DNA of 64,000 nucleotides from positions 62,001 through 126,000 of the forward strand of contig NZ_JAUSTU010000010.1 in assembly GCF_030813005.1 (NCBI RefSeq), read 5' to 3'. Positions 1 through 7,861 of the stretch are shown in pieces. Every line of letters begins with the position of its first letter. Within the stretch, counting starts at the first letter, position 1. This DNA is from Robertmurraya andreesenii (GTDB lineage: Bacteria > Bacillota > Bacilli > Bacillales > Cytobacillaceae). The notes beneath the pieces were generated by a model. It had not been told where the DNA came from. It saw nothing but the letters and a program-made list of their open reading frames with translations, and did no database searches. The position numbers and the translations under genes are program-made.

Positions 1-673
1 CCATTGACGAAATCATTGACGAGCTGAACATCGATAAGCTTTCCTTGCTGAATAATCCCGATCCGATCGCACATCATTTCCATTTCGGATAAGAGATGAC
101 TTGAAACAATAACAGCCATATTTCTTTCCCTTGCAAGCATGCGAATATGATCCCTGATTTCTCGTATTCCTGCCGGATCCAGCCCATTTGTAGGTTCGTC
201 TAAAATCAAGACATCTGGATCATGCAGCAGGCATTGTGCGAGGCCCAGACGCTGTCTCATTCCAAGAGAATAGGTCTTGACTTTGTCCTTTATCCGACTG
301 GTTAGCCCAACTAGCTCGACCACTTCATCGATTTTTTCCTTCGTAACCCCCTTTGACATCCTCGCAAAATGAAGGAGATTGTCATAGCCGCTTAGGAATT
401 TATACATTTCAGGATTTTCGACAATCGCACCAATATGACGGACTGCTTTTTCAAAATCAGTCTTGATGCTGCTTCCCGCAATTTTAATGTCTCCTTCCGA
501 TATTCCCATAAGGCCAACGATCATTCGAATCGTTGTTGTTTTCCCCGCTCCATTTGGACCAAGAAAACCAAAAACCTCGCCTTTATACACATCAAAGCTA
601 ATTCCATCAATAATCGTTTTTCCCTTAATCCTTTTCGTAACTTCTTGAATTTCAATAATTTTTTCCATCATAG
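1..673 (-). CDS. ABC transporter ATP-binding protein, BcrA-like (3' end outside window)
   Basis: ATPase subunit of an ABC exporter, expected to hydrolyse ATP for a membrane partner at the inner face of the membrane. The visible 224 codons carry Walker A (LGPNGAGKTT, about residues 38-46), an ABC signature in the variant form YSLGMRQRL, and Walker B (VLILDEPTNGLDP) followed by the switch histidine (SSHLLSEME). This is the layout of BcrA/YtrB-type antibiotic-export ATPases. Two adjacent ATG codons (671-673 and 668-670) follow an AAGGGAG ribosome site; I took the upstream one. It starts 9 bp after ytrB, so it is the last visible gene of the ytr-like operon. The C-terminus and any permease lie beyond base 1. 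The transported substrate cannot be read from the sequence. Confidence 0.9.
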
Positions 674-681
674 ACTCTCCC

Positions 682-1374
682 TTAAGGTTCAAAGATTTGT
701 TTCATCCACTCTAAAATCGATAAGCCTTTTGTCTCCCGAAGTTCCTCGACATTTTCGATGGCGAGAATACGACCGTCTTGAATGGCAATGACATCGTCTA
801 AAAGCATTTCAATTTCGTCAATTTCATGGGTCGCAATTACAACCGTTTGCTTCTCAAAATCAATATAGGATAGCAATCCTTTGACAATAGACGCCCTTAC
901 CATAGGATCAAGTCCTGAAAAGGGTTCATCTAACAATAGAATGGGGGTATTTCTGGCTAATGAAATCACAAGTTTTAGTCTGCCACGATTTCCTTTAGAC
1001 AGCTGCTTTAGTTTTTTCTTCCGATCCAGCTTCATAAAGTCGAGTAACTCCTCAGCCCTCGTTCGATCAAAATCAGCAAATTGGGAAGCCGAATATTTGA
1101 GCATATCATTCACGGTAAAGGAGGGGTAAAAGAAATCTAATTCAGACAGGTATGCAACATCTGCGGCTGTCTTTCGGTCCGCCTTTTTACCATTGATGAT
1201 TACGTTTCCACTAGTTGGAAATACAAGGCCTGCCATCATCTTTAAAGTGGTGGATTTTCCACTTCCGTTCGGTCCGAGTAATCCATAGATTTTTCCCTTC
1301 TCTAAAGAAAAAGTCGAATCCTCTAACGCAAAATCACGACCGTACTTTTTTGTGACATGTTCGAAGGCAATCAT
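682..1374 (-). CDS. ytrB: YtrB-like ABC transporter ATP-binding protein
   Basis: A 230-residue ATPase. Walker A is GPNGSGKST (residues 34-42), Walker B is ILLLDEPFSGLDP, and the switch histidine lies in ATHEIDE. The signature is degenerate (LSKGNRGRL instead of LSGGQ), which is common in the YtrB/EcsA-like exporter branch. The start codon directly abuts the ytrA stop codon and its Shine-Dalgarno site lies inside the ytrA 3' end, so the two are translationally coupled. In B. subtilis the Ytr system responds to cell-wall antibiotics; a similar role here is inference from the regulator-plus-ATPase pairing. A second ATPase gene follows, so the exporter may be heteromeric. Confidence 0.85.
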   Translation of the reverse strand: MIAFEHVTKKYGRDFALEDSTFSLEKGKIYGLLGPNGSGKSTTLKMMAGLVFPTSGNVIINGKKADRKTAADVAYLSELDFFYPSFTVNDMLKYSASQFADFDRTRAEELLDFMKLDRKKKLKQLSKGNRGRLKLVISLARNTPILLLDEPFSGLDPMVRASIVKGLLSYIDFEKQTVVIATHEIDEIEMLLDDVIAIQDGRILAIENVEELRETKGLSILEWMKQIFEP

Positions 1375-1743
1375 CTAGATCTCCTCCTCTTCCACATATT
1401 TCTTGAGACCTGACAGCATCTCTTCCTTCGAGAAACCTAGATCGATCATGTTATTGACAAACCCTTTAATCAAATCCCTTTGCAACTTCACCTTCAGCTC
1501 AACAATCCTATCATTGGCTTCTGTCACAAATGTTCCTTGCCCGCGCCTCGTTTCCACGATTTCCATCCTCTCCAATTCACTATAGGTTCTTTGAATCGTA
1601 TTTGGATTCACCCCTGATTGAATGGCCATCTCCCGTACGGATGGGAGCTTTTCCCCTGACTTGATATCACCTCTAACAATTTGCTGACATATCTTATCGA
1701 CAATCTGCATGTAGATTGGTTTCGATGCCTGGAATTCTTCCAT
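1375..1743 (-). CDS. ytrA: GntR-family (YtrA subfamily) transcriptional regulator
   Basis: A 122-residue regulator with an N-terminal winged helix-turn-helix of GntR type (residues about 10-75: ...KLPSVREMAIQSGVNPNTIQ...). The short helical C-terminal tail of about 45 residues is typical of the YtrA subfamily and is too short for a ligand-binding FadR or HutC domain. Subfamily members repress the ABC transporter operon in which they are encoded. Here the gene is second in the operon, between a permease and ytrB, rather than first. A palindrome upstream of the operon (2550-2575) is the obvious candidate operator. Inducer unknown. Confidence 0.88.
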   Translation of the reverse strand: MEEFQASKPIYMQIVDKICQQIVRGDIKSGEKLPSVREMAIQSGVNPNTIQRTYSELERMEIVETRRGQGTFVTEANDRIVELKVKLQRDLIKGFVNNMIDLGFSKEEMLSGLKKYVEEEEI

Positions 1744-1748
1744 TCCTA

Positions 1749-2519
1749 CTACACCTCAACTTTCCGCTCAAGGAGCCAAACCGATACAAGAAACACAATG
1801 ATAGTAATCAAAATGTATTGGCCAATGGTCGCAAAATTAATATGAGCCATTTCAGCGGAGAATGAACCTTGACCAACCGTTGCATCGAAAATGGAAACGC
1901 TGAATGTTCCTTTTTCGTTGATGACCCTCATCATGCTTGTATTTTGAATCATACTTCCTATTGTGGAAAGCACAATCCAAACGAATAGAATCACGAGCCA
2001 TCGGATTTGATTTACAATCGGAATCCTCTTAAGAGAGTGATATAAGGACCAATAAAATAGAACCCATACACTAAGATAAATGGACGTTAACGTGATTCCT
2101 GCTCCCATGATGAGCAGATTTTCCCGTACCATCTCTGAGAACCCTTGATAGTCATTCGAAACGGATAGACCTGAAAGGGAAAGCCTGGCTAGGAGCATCG
2201 TTACAAGGATCGAGATCAGATAAAACGTCATTCCTGCCGTTATTTTAGAAAGGAAAAGCTTTGCACCACGATTAGGATTATGAAGCCATAGCTGGCTTTG
2301 GCCCTCAATTTGCAGAGAAGAGAATAGCATTCCTGGCAAATAGAATACATGAGCAACTACCGCGATAAAGAATAAAATCGCAGGAATCAGTGGCTCATCA
2401 AAATACTCCTTCAATCCCAGGGATAAAATCGTTAACACATTTAATAGAACCAGTCCTATAAAAAAAGTAGCCGCCGATATTTTTAGATCTTTTAGATAAA
2501 GTCCCTTAAAAGATGACAT
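1749..2519 (-). CDS. ABC-2 type membrane protein, putative permease of the ytr-like exporter
   Basis: A hydrophobic 256-residue protein with about six predicted membrane segments (for example residues 16-34, 46-70, 100-125, 145-170, 180-205 and 225-245) and no enzymatic motif. It is the first gene of the operon and ends 5 bp before ytrA, so it is most likely the membrane subunit for the ATPases downstream. The longer reading frame begins at 2534, but GGGAGGAG lies inside those extra codons, 5 bp before the ATG at 2517-2519, so I use that start. It shares general character with YtrC/YtrD, but I cannot assign a one-to-one match. Confidence 0.7.
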   Translation of the reverse strand: MSSFKGLYLKDLKISAATFFIGLVLLNVLTILSLGLKEYFDEPLIPAILFFIAVVAHVFYLPGMLFSSLQIEGQSQLWLHNPNRGAKLFLSKITAGMTFYLISILVTMLLARLSLSGLSVSNDYQGFSEMVRENLLIMGAGITLTSIYLSVWVLFYWSLYHSLKRIPIVNQIRWLVILFVWIVLSTIGSMIQNTSMMRVINEKGTFSVSIFDATVGQGSFSAEMAHINFATIGQYILITIIVFLVSVWLLERKVEV

Positions 2520-2549
2520 GTTTTCTCCTCCCATCTAATATCGGTGTTT

Positions 2550-2593
2550 TAGTGTTCTAGTCAAATAGTACACTAGGACATGAAAAAAAACAA
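2550..2593 (-). promoter_or_regulatory. Promoter and candidate YtrA operator of the ytr-like operon
   Basis: On the minus strand TTGTTT (plus 2588-2593) and TACTAT (plus 2565-2570) are separated by exactly 17 bp, a good SigA promoter. A 26-bp palindrome with arms TAGTGT / ACACTA (2550-2555 and 2570-2575, inner bases also partly matched) covers the -10 box. B. subtilis YtrA is known to bind an AGTGTA...TACACT inverted repeat. A repressor bound here would block the promoter. Confidence 0.65.
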
Positions 2594-2636
2594 CATAATT
2601 TTGTAAATTTGGTAAAATTCTTTTTTCAGAGCCTGA

Positions 2637-2665
2637 ACATAGATTCCATTCCCTTCGGTGACGAT
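2637..2665 (+). promoter_or_regulatory. Possible SigF/SigG-type promoter of the rsfA-like gene
   Basis: ACATA (2637-2641) and GGTGACGAT (2657-2665) are 15 bp apart and resemble the forespore -35 (GYATA) and SigF -10 (GGnnAnAnT) patterns with a mismatch in each. A transcript from here would begin around 2672, just before the GAGGAGGG ribosome site, which fits the GTG start at 2694. Known rsfA genes are forespore-expressed. By-eye match only. Confidence 0.35.
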
Positions 2666-2693
2666 AAGGAAAAGAACTTTGAGGAGGGTTTAT

Positions 2694-3158
2694 GTGTCAA
2701 GGAAGAATCAATGGACGGAGGAAGAAAATAGAATTCTTGCAAATATCGTGACGGAGCATATCCGAATGGGAGCCACCAAAACAGCGGCCTTTAAGAAAGC
2801 GGCTAGCATATTAGGTCGAACAGCAGGAGCTTGCAGCTACCGTTGGAATACAGTCTTGTGTAAAAAAGAGCCAAGAGAAGCCGAAGAAGAGAGCCCTCTA
2901 TTACTGCTCCCTCCTCCAAAGGTTGATCTGGACTTGAATGTAGACGACATTATTAAATATTTGCAAAGTCTAAAGGAAAGTTCACTAGAGGAATTAAGAG
3001 AGGAGAATCAACTCCTGATCAAGGAACAAGAGGAGCTGAAAAACAGACAGGCCAAGCTCGAAAAATTATTTGCTGAGAAAAAGGAAAAATTCAGGCAGCT
3101 CTTTGAAAGGTATGAGGGCATTACCGAATCCTTCGAGAAAGAGAAAATTCTGCATTAA
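2694..3158 (+). CDS. RsfA-family sporulation transcription factor
   Basis: A 154-residue DNA-binding protein. The N-terminal part is a Myb/SANT-like module with the RsfA-family pattern W-T-E-E-E-N (residues about 7-12), a conserved RTAGACSYRWN stretch near residues 42-52, and then an acidic linker. A coiled coil rich in E, K and Q occupies about residues 95-145. RsfA and its paralogue YlbO/GerR modulate SigF- or SigE-dependent sporulation genes. I chose the GTG at 2694 because GAGGAGGG precedes it by 6 bp; the open frame extends 12 codons further upstream without a ribosome site. The gene is alone on the plus strand and converges on tcdA, with a MITE-like element inserted at its stop codon. 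Confidence 0.82.
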   Translation: MSRKNQWTEEENRILANIVTEHIRMGATKTAAFKKAASILGRTAGACSYRWNTVLCKKEPREAEEESPLLLLPPPKVDLDLNVDDIIKYLQSLKESSLEELREENQLLIKEQEELKNRQAKLEKLFAEKKEKFRQLFERYEGITESFEKEKILH

Positions 3159-3351
3159 AGCTGTTTTCCACGGATTGTGGTTCTAGAATGTCCTTAATAC
3201 CGGCCATTCCGTTTCATACTAAGCGTGCGATACGCATAGATTGAGCAGCACTTTTCTCCATTGTTTCTACAGATTGACTACATCAAGCATCGTTTGATCT
3301 AATTATTGATTGTTCGATAGCAACAATGTTTGAAAAAAGAGCCTTCATTAA
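3151..3351 (-). mobile_element. MITE-like element, copy A (185 bp) with target duplication
   Basis: The element body is 3159-3343. On the minus strand it begins GGCTCTTTTTTCA and ends with the complement of AGCTGTTTTCCACGGATTG, giving imperfect terminal inverted repeats. It is flanked by TGCATTAA (3151-3158) and TTCATTAA (3344-3351), 7 of 8 bases identical, which reads as an 8-bp target-site duplication. The left duplication contains the stop codon of the rsfA-like gene. Copy B at 21137-21322 aligns over its whole length in the opposite orientation, best in the GGCCGGTATTAAGGACATTC segment. There is no open reading frame, so any transposase must act in trans. Confidence 0.85.
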
Positions 3352-3382
3352 AAAAGTAGGCCGAGCTTAAGGCCTACTTTTC
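3350..3382 (-). terminator. Bidirectional terminator between the rsfA-like gene and tcdA
   Basis: Stem AAAAGTAGGCC / GGCCTACTTTT around a short loop, overlapping the tcdA stop codon. U-tracts are available on both strands. Confidence 0.85.
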
Positions 3383-4141
3383 ATCTGCAACACGCTGAAT
3401 TTTTATATCCTTTAGAAGCTCTCGCACGACATAGCTTGCCATGATAAGACCAGCAACAGATGGAACGAACGCATTGGAGGCAGGGGGCATTTGCGCCTTT
3501 CGAATAGGGGCATCTTCCTTTCCCACAACCTTCTTGACATCCTCACGAATAACAATTGGACTTTCATCCGAGAAGACAACGGGAATTCCTTTGCGGATTC
3601 CTTCTTTTCTTAATCTTGTACGAATCACCTTCGCAATCGGATCGGTATGGGTTTTAGAAATATCAGCGATTTGAAATCTCGTTGGGTCCATTTTGTTGGC
3701 TGCCCCCATACTTGAAATCATGGGGATATTTCGTTTTAAGCATTCCTTCATCAGATGAATTTTATAAACAATCGTATCGGAAGCATCGACCACAAAATCT
3801 AATCCATATTGAAAAATTTCTTCATAGGTTTCTTCTGTGTAAAACATCTTCAGGGCGAACACTTCACAGTCAGGATTAATATCCTTGATTCTCTCTTTCA
3901 TCAAATCCACCTTAGGCTGTCCAATTGTAGAAAGCAAGGCAATGATTTGTCTATTCACATTGGTTATATCGACATCATCTTTATCAATCAGCACTAATCG
4001 TCCAACCCCAGAGCGCGCTAATGCCTCAGCTGCAAAGGAACCAACACCACCAACCCCAAGCACTGCGACCGTGCTATTTTTCATGATGTCTAGCCCTTCT
4101 TTTCCAATCGCTAGCTCATTTCTCGAAAACTGGTGCAACAT
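3374..4141 (-). CDS. tcdA: tRNA threonylcarbamoyladenosine dehydratase (TcdA/YrvM)
   Basis: An E1-like ThiF-family enzyme of 255 residues that uses ATP to cyclise N6-threonylcarbamoyladenosine at position 37 of ANN-decoding tRNAs to its hydantoin form. The nucleotide-binding glycine loop GVGGVG lies at residues 29-34. DKDDVDITNVNRQ follows near residues 57-69, with the adenylation Asp and Arg positions typical of the family. There is no C-terminal rhodanese domain, as expected for TcdA rather than MoeB. Its place next to aspS and 6S RNA matches B. subtilis yrvM. A bidirectional terminator covers its stop codon. The ATG follows GTGGAG by about 10 bp. Confidence 0.93.
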   Translation of the reverse strand: MLHQFSRNELAIGKEGLDIMKNSTVAVLGVGGVGSFAAEALARSGVGRLVLIDKDDVDITNVNRQIIALLSTIGQPKVDLMKERIKDINPDCEVFALKMFYTEETYEEIFQYGLDFVVDASDTIVYKIHLMKECLKRNIPMISSMGAANKMDPTRFQIADISKTHTDPIAKVIRTRLRKEGIRKGIPVVFSDESPIVIREDVKKVVGKEDAPIRKAQMPPASNAFVPSVAGLIMASYVVRELLKDIKIQRVADEK

Positions 4142-4263
4142 GTATCAACAACTCCACATTATATAGGATAAAAAAAGTTTCATTTTATTTTTTCCGTTAA
4201 AAACTATACCATACTTAAAGGCAAAAACAAGTAAATTTATCGGTTTTCTTCAAATTTAGGCAT

Positions 4264-4293
4264 AAAAAAATCATGCTTTATCGCATGATTATT
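4264..4293 (-). terminator. Terminator of 6S RNA
   Basis: Minus-strand hairpin AATCATGC / GCATGATT followed by seven T residues, just past the 3' arm of the 6S RNA closing stem. Confidence 0.85.
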
Positions 4294-4299
4294 TTTGTA

Positions 4300-4497
4300 A
4301 AATAGGAAAGAGTCCCAATTGTGCCGTCGTATTCTTTCCTTCGTTTTGAACCTACACTTAGTAGGTGGGTGTTCTGTTCCAGGCCTTTGTAAGTCCTATG
4401 TACTAGGCATTTACTCCACTTGGAAACGCAAACTCCCGAAGGTCATATGTTAGGTCAAAACATGGTTTACCACTAACACATCAGGACTCTTTTTGTT
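4300..4497 (-). ncRNA. ssrS: 6S RNA (6S-1/BsrA type)
   Basis: A non-coding RNA that binds SigA RNA polymerase by mimicking an open promoter. On the minus strand the 5' part reads AAAGAGTCCTGATGTGTTAG and the 3' part ends in GGGACTCTTT, forming the closing stem (arms about 4484-4492 and 4307-4316). The interior contains GACCTTCGGGAGTTTGCG, a block familiar from Bacillus 6S-1. Position between aspS and tcdA is that of bsrA in B. subtilis. It has its own promoter (4504-4532) and terminator (4264-4293). The exact ends are estimated. Confidence 0.92.
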
Positions 4498-4503
4498 ATT
4501 TAT

Positions 4504-4532
4504 ATAATAGCATATCGACTAGGCACCTTCAA
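4504..4532 (-). promoter_or_regulatory. Promoter of 6S RNA
   Basis: Minus strand: TTGAAG (plus 4527-4532), 17-bp spacer, TATTAT (plus 4504-4509). The predicted start near 4497 coincides with the 5' end of the 6S closing stem. Confidence 0.75.
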
Positions 4533-4570
4533 GAGGGGCTAGTGAGTACATATTACCATTTTGTGAAAAG

Positions 4571-4606
4571 GGCTCTGTTCTCAAGCAATTTGCTTTTGAA
4601 CAATCA
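4571..4606 (+). repeat. MITE-like element, left-end remnant (copy D)
   Basis: GGCTCTGTTCTCAAGCAATT and the following GCTTTTGAACAATCA match the left end of copy B (21137-21175) with a few substitutions. No right end is found downstream, so this is a truncated copy. It sits between aspS and the 6S promoter. Confidence 0.6.
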
Positions 4607-4646
4607 TATTAAAAGACAATGGTATAGAGAATAGACAATATAACAT

Positions 4647-6416
4647 TTAATTCTTTTTTAGAATAGACAAATGTAATTCCTGCAGCTGTTCTTCACTTAC
4701 CTCTCCAGGCGCTTCCGTTAACAAGCAGCTCGCACTTGCTGTTTTCGGGAACGCAATGGTATCGCGTAAATTCGTACGTCCAGCAAGAAGCATCACAAGC
4801 CGGTCTAGCCCTAAAGCAATACCACCATGCGGAGGAGTGCCATATTCAAATGCTTCGAGAAGGAAGCCGAATTGCTCTCTTGCCTCCTCTTGGCTGAAGC
4901 CAAGAACGGCAAACATTTTTTCTTGGATGTCTTTTTCAAAAATACGCAGTGAACCTCCACCAAGCTCATAGCCATTTAATACTAGGTCATAGGCTTGTGC
5001 ACGGACTGCTCCTGGATCGGAATCCAAAAGACCTAAGTCTTCTCTAACAGGCATTGTGAATGGATGATGCGCGGCGAAATAGCGGCCAGCTTCCTCATCG
5101 TATTCAAGCAGTGGCCAATCTGTCACCCAAAGGAAATTGAACTTGCTCTGGTCAATCAACCCTAGTTCCTTTCCGAGCTTTAGACGAAGCGCTCCTAGAG
5201 CATCAGCAACGACATTCTTTTTATCAGCGACAAAAAGAATCAGGTCTCCTGCTTCGACCTCTAAGGCAGCATTGATGCCATTTGCTTCCTCGTCAGAAAT
5301 GAACTTTGAAATCGGCCCCTTCAAGCCATCCTCTTCTGCCTTCAGCCATGCAAGTCCCTTTGCTCCATAGACAGCCACAAACTCCGTCAACGCATCAATG
5401 TCTTTTCGGGAATATTTGCTAGCAGCACCCTTGACATTAATCGCCTTCACCTGACCACCTGAAGAAACAGCACCCGCAAATACCTTGAAGCTTGAATCCT
5501 TGACGATTTCCGATAAATCAACGAGCTCCAAGCCAAAACGTGTGTCTGGTTTGTCCGACCCGTATCGTGCCATCGCTTCATCATAGGGCATTCTTGCAAA
5601 AGGAATCGTCACATCCATCCCTTTTACTTCCTTCATCATCTTTTGCATCATCGCTTCCATCATCGATATAATATCATCCTGACTCATGAAGCTGGTTTCG
5701 ATGTCGATTTGGGTAAATTCCGGCTGTCGGTCGGCGCGGAGATCCTCATCACGGAAACAGCGAGCAATTTGATAGTAACGTTCGATTCCACCGACCATCA
5801 AGAGCTGCTTGAAGAGCTGTGGTGATTGGGGAAGAGCATAGAATTCTCCAGGGTGAACACGGCTTGGTACTAGGTAGTCTCGCGCACCTTCAGGCGTACT
5901 TTTAGTCAAGATAGGAGTCTCAATATCTAGGAAGCCCTCTCCATCTAAGAAGTCTCGAACAACCTTAGTGACTTGATGACGCATCTTAAAGGTTTCGAAC
6001 ATAACCGGACGTCTTAGGTCCAAATAACGATACTTTAAACGAAGATCCTCGGAAACATCGGTTTTATTTTCAATGATAAACGGTGGTGTTTTCGCTTCAT
6101 TGATGATCGTTACTTCTTTTGCCTTGATCTCGATTTTTCCAGTCTTAAGATTTTCATTGACGGTGCCTTCTTGACGAGCAATGACGGTGCCACGTATATC
6201 AAGAACATATTCATTTCTAATTTTCTCAGCTATGGCAAGTGCTTCCTTCGATTCCTCTGGACTAAATACAACCTGAACGAGACCTGTACGGTCACGTAAA
6301 TCAATGAAAATCAAACCGCCTAAATCACGGCGCTTTTGCACCCATCCTTTTAAAATAACTTCTTCACCAATTGCCTGTTCAGGCACCTCACCACAAAAAT
6401 ACGTTCTGCCGTACAC
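4647..6416 (-). CDS. aspS: Aspartyl-tRNA synthetase
   Basis: Class IIb synthetase of 589 residues that charges tRNA-Asp in the cytoplasm. It has an N-terminal OB-fold anticodon-binding domain (about residues 15-105, with VILKGWVQKRRDLGG), class II motif 2 (RCFRDEDLRADRQPEFTQ, near residues 217-234), and a bacterial GAD insertion (about 290-420). Motif 3 is GIALGLDRLVMLLAGR near residues 528-543. Length and architecture are those of the bacterial type. It begins 14 bp after hisS ends with GAGGAGG ahead of the ATG. hisS and aspS therefore form one operon controlled by the T-box upstream of hisS. No clear terminator separates it from the 6S region. Confidence 0.97.
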   Translation of the reverse strand: MYGRTYFCGEVPEQAIGEEVILKGWVQKRRDLGGLIFIDLRDRTGLVQVVFSPEESKEALAIAEKIRNEYVLDIRGTVIARQEGTVNENLKTGKIEIKAKEVTIINEAKTPPFIIENKTDVSEDLRLKYRYLDLRRPVMFETFKMRHQVTKVVRDFLDGEGFLDIETPILTKSTPEGARDYLVPSRVHPGEFYALPQSPQLFKQLLMVGGIERYYQIARCFRDEDLRADRQPEFTQIDIETSFMSQDDIISMMEAMMQKMMKEVKGMDVTIPFARMPYDEAMARYGSDKPDTRFGLELVDLSEIVKDSSFKVFAGAVSSGGQVKAINVKGAASKYSRKDIDALTEFVAVYGAKGLAWLKAEEDGLKGPISKFISDEEANGINAALEVEAGDLILFVADKKNVVADALGALRLKLGKELGLIDQSKFNFLWVTDWPLLEYDEEAGRYFAAHHPFTMPVREDLGLLDSDPGAVRAQAYDLVLNGYELGGGSLRIFEKDIQEKMFAVLGFSQEEAREQFGFLLEAFEYGTPPHGGIALGLDRLVMLLAGRTNLRDTIAFPKTASASCLLTEAPGEVSEEQLQELHLSILKKN

Positions 6417-6430
6417 GAAAAAAACCTCCT

Positions 6431-7705
6431 CTATTTTCCAAACGCTTCCTTAAATTTATCGATAAACTGATCCAGTGGATATTCCACTTGATCCCCTGTT
6501 GCTAAAGTTTTGACGTTGATTTTGTTCTCCTTCAGCTCATCCTCACCTAAAATCGCTACAGCTCTTGCGTTCATTCGATCGGCTGCCTTGAACTGGGCTT
6601 TTATTTTACGATCGAGATAATCTCTTTCGGCTGAAAATCCTTCCATTCGGAGCTGATGCAAAAGACCAACAGAATAATCCTTGGCATCTTCCCCTAGGGC
6701 CACCAAATACACATCCAAGCCTTCATGAAGGGGAAGATCAATATTTTCTGCATGAAGGGCTGCAATGAAGCGTTCAATACTTAGCGCAAAACCAATACCT
6801 GGTGTTTCTGGTCCACCAATCTCCTCGACAAGCCCATTGTATCGACCGCCGCCGCAAAGCGTTGTAATGGCACCAAAGCCCTCTGCGTCACTCATGATTT
6901 CAAAAGCAGTATGATTATAATAATCAAGCCCACGAACGAGGTTAGAATCCACTTCAAATGGGATTTGCAGGTCAGTCAAATATTTTTGAACTTTTTCGAA
7001 ATAAGCCCTTGATTCATCATTGAGATAGTCAAGAATCGATGGAGCTGATTTCATTAATTCATGATCCCGATCCTTTTTGCAATCAAGAATTCTCATTGGA
7101 TTTTTCTCAAGTCGTCCTTGACAATCCCCACAAAATTCATCGATTCGAGGCCGGAAATGCTCTATCAATGCCTGTCTGTGTGCACTGCGGCTTTCTTTAT
7201 CACCAAGACTATTAATGATAAGCTTCAGCTTTTTTAACCCCAATGATTGATATAAGCTATAGGCTAAGACGATCACTTCAGCATCGACAGCAGGATCTGC
7301 ACTACCTAATGCTTCTACACCAAATTGAACGAATTGACGGAAGCGCCCCGCTTGAGGCCGTTCATAGCGAAACATTGGCCCCATATAGTAAAGCTTCACC
7401 GGCTGATTAGCTTGTCCAAACATTTTTTGCTCGACAAAGGAACGCACAACGGCAGCCGTACCTTCAGGACGAAGGGTTAAGCTTCTTTTTCCACGGTCAA
7501 GGAAGGTATACATCTCCTTCTGAACGATATCCGTCGTGTCCCCTACACTTCTGGTAAATAATTCTGTATGTTCAAAGATCGGAGTACGAATTTCTTTGTA
7601 CTGAAATCTTTCACATAGCTCACGTGCTTTTTTCTCGATAAGCTGCCACTTTTCTACTTCTCCCGGCAAAATATCCTGTGTCCCTCTCGGTATACTAATG
7701 GTCAT
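6431..7705 (-). CDS. hisS: Histidyl-tRNA synthetase
   Basis: Class IIa synthetase of 424 residues for tRNA-His. Motif 1 lies around residues 40-75 (IRTPIFEHTELFTRSVGDTTD), motif 2 is MFRYERPQAGRFRQF (near 110-124), and the histidine-specific motif is LVRGLDYYNHTAFE (near 257-270). Motif 3 is GIGFALSIERF (near 305-315). A C-terminal anticodon-binding domain begins around residue 328. Length equals that of B. subtilis HisS. AAGGAGG lies 6-9 bp before the ATG. The leader holds a T-box riboswitch and, between T-box and gene, an unexplained inverted repeat (7769-7838). Confidence 0.97.
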   Translation of the reverse strand: MTISIPRGTQDILPGEVEKWQLIEKKARELCERFQYKEIRTPIFEHTELFTRSVGDTTDIVQKEMYTFLDRGKRSLTLRPEGTAAVVRSFVEQKMFGQANQPVKLYYMGPMFRYERPQAGRFRQFVQFGVEALGSADPAVDAEVIVLAYSLYQSLGLKKLKLIINSLGDKESRSAHRQALIEHFRPRIDEFCGDCQGRLEKNPMRILDCKKDRDHELMKSAPSILDYLNDESRAYFEKVQKYLTDLQIPFEVDSNLVRGLDYYNHTAFEIMSDAEGFGAITTLCGGGRYNGLVEEIGGPETPGIGFALSIERFIAALHAENIDLPLHEGLDVYLVALGEDAKDYSVGLLHQLRMEGFSAERDYLDRKIKAQFKAADRMNARAVAILGEDELKENKINVKTLATGDQVEYPLDQFIDKFKEAFGK

Positions 7706-7768
7706 GAAAATCCTCCTTGTAAAACAATATGTATCATTCTTGAAAGGTTATTGTTGGACTTATATCTC

Positions 7769-7838
7769 GCCTTAATGTCGCACATTCTCTACGTTACTCG
7801 TGTCCTGAGTAAAACCCGTTCATGCGCAACATTAAGGC
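7769..7838. repeat. 70-bp nested inverted repeat in the hisS leader
   Basis: Perfect 10-bp outer arms GCCTTAATGT (7769-7778) and ACATTAAGGC (7829-7838), with further GC pairing inside. A second hairpin TTACTC / GAGTAA lies near the centre. It sits after the T-box terminator and before the hisS ribosome site, so it is transcribed only when the T-box reads through. No T-run follows, so it is not an intrinsic terminator. Possible roles are mRNA stabilisation or processing, or a small inserted repeat. Confidence 0.7.
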
Positions 7839-7861
7839 TAAAATCACATTCAGCATAAAAT

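Noticed and set aside
1..2534. Calling the operon a bacitracin-resistance (bcr) system
   Set aside because: ATPase resemblance to BcrA is general; the GntR regulator and gene order fit a Ytr-like system, and the substrate cannot be read from sequence.
2658..2693. Twelve extra N-terminal codons of the rsfA-like gene
   Set aside because: The strong GAGGAGGG site lies inside these codons and points to the GTG at 2694, which also gives the family-typical N-terminus.
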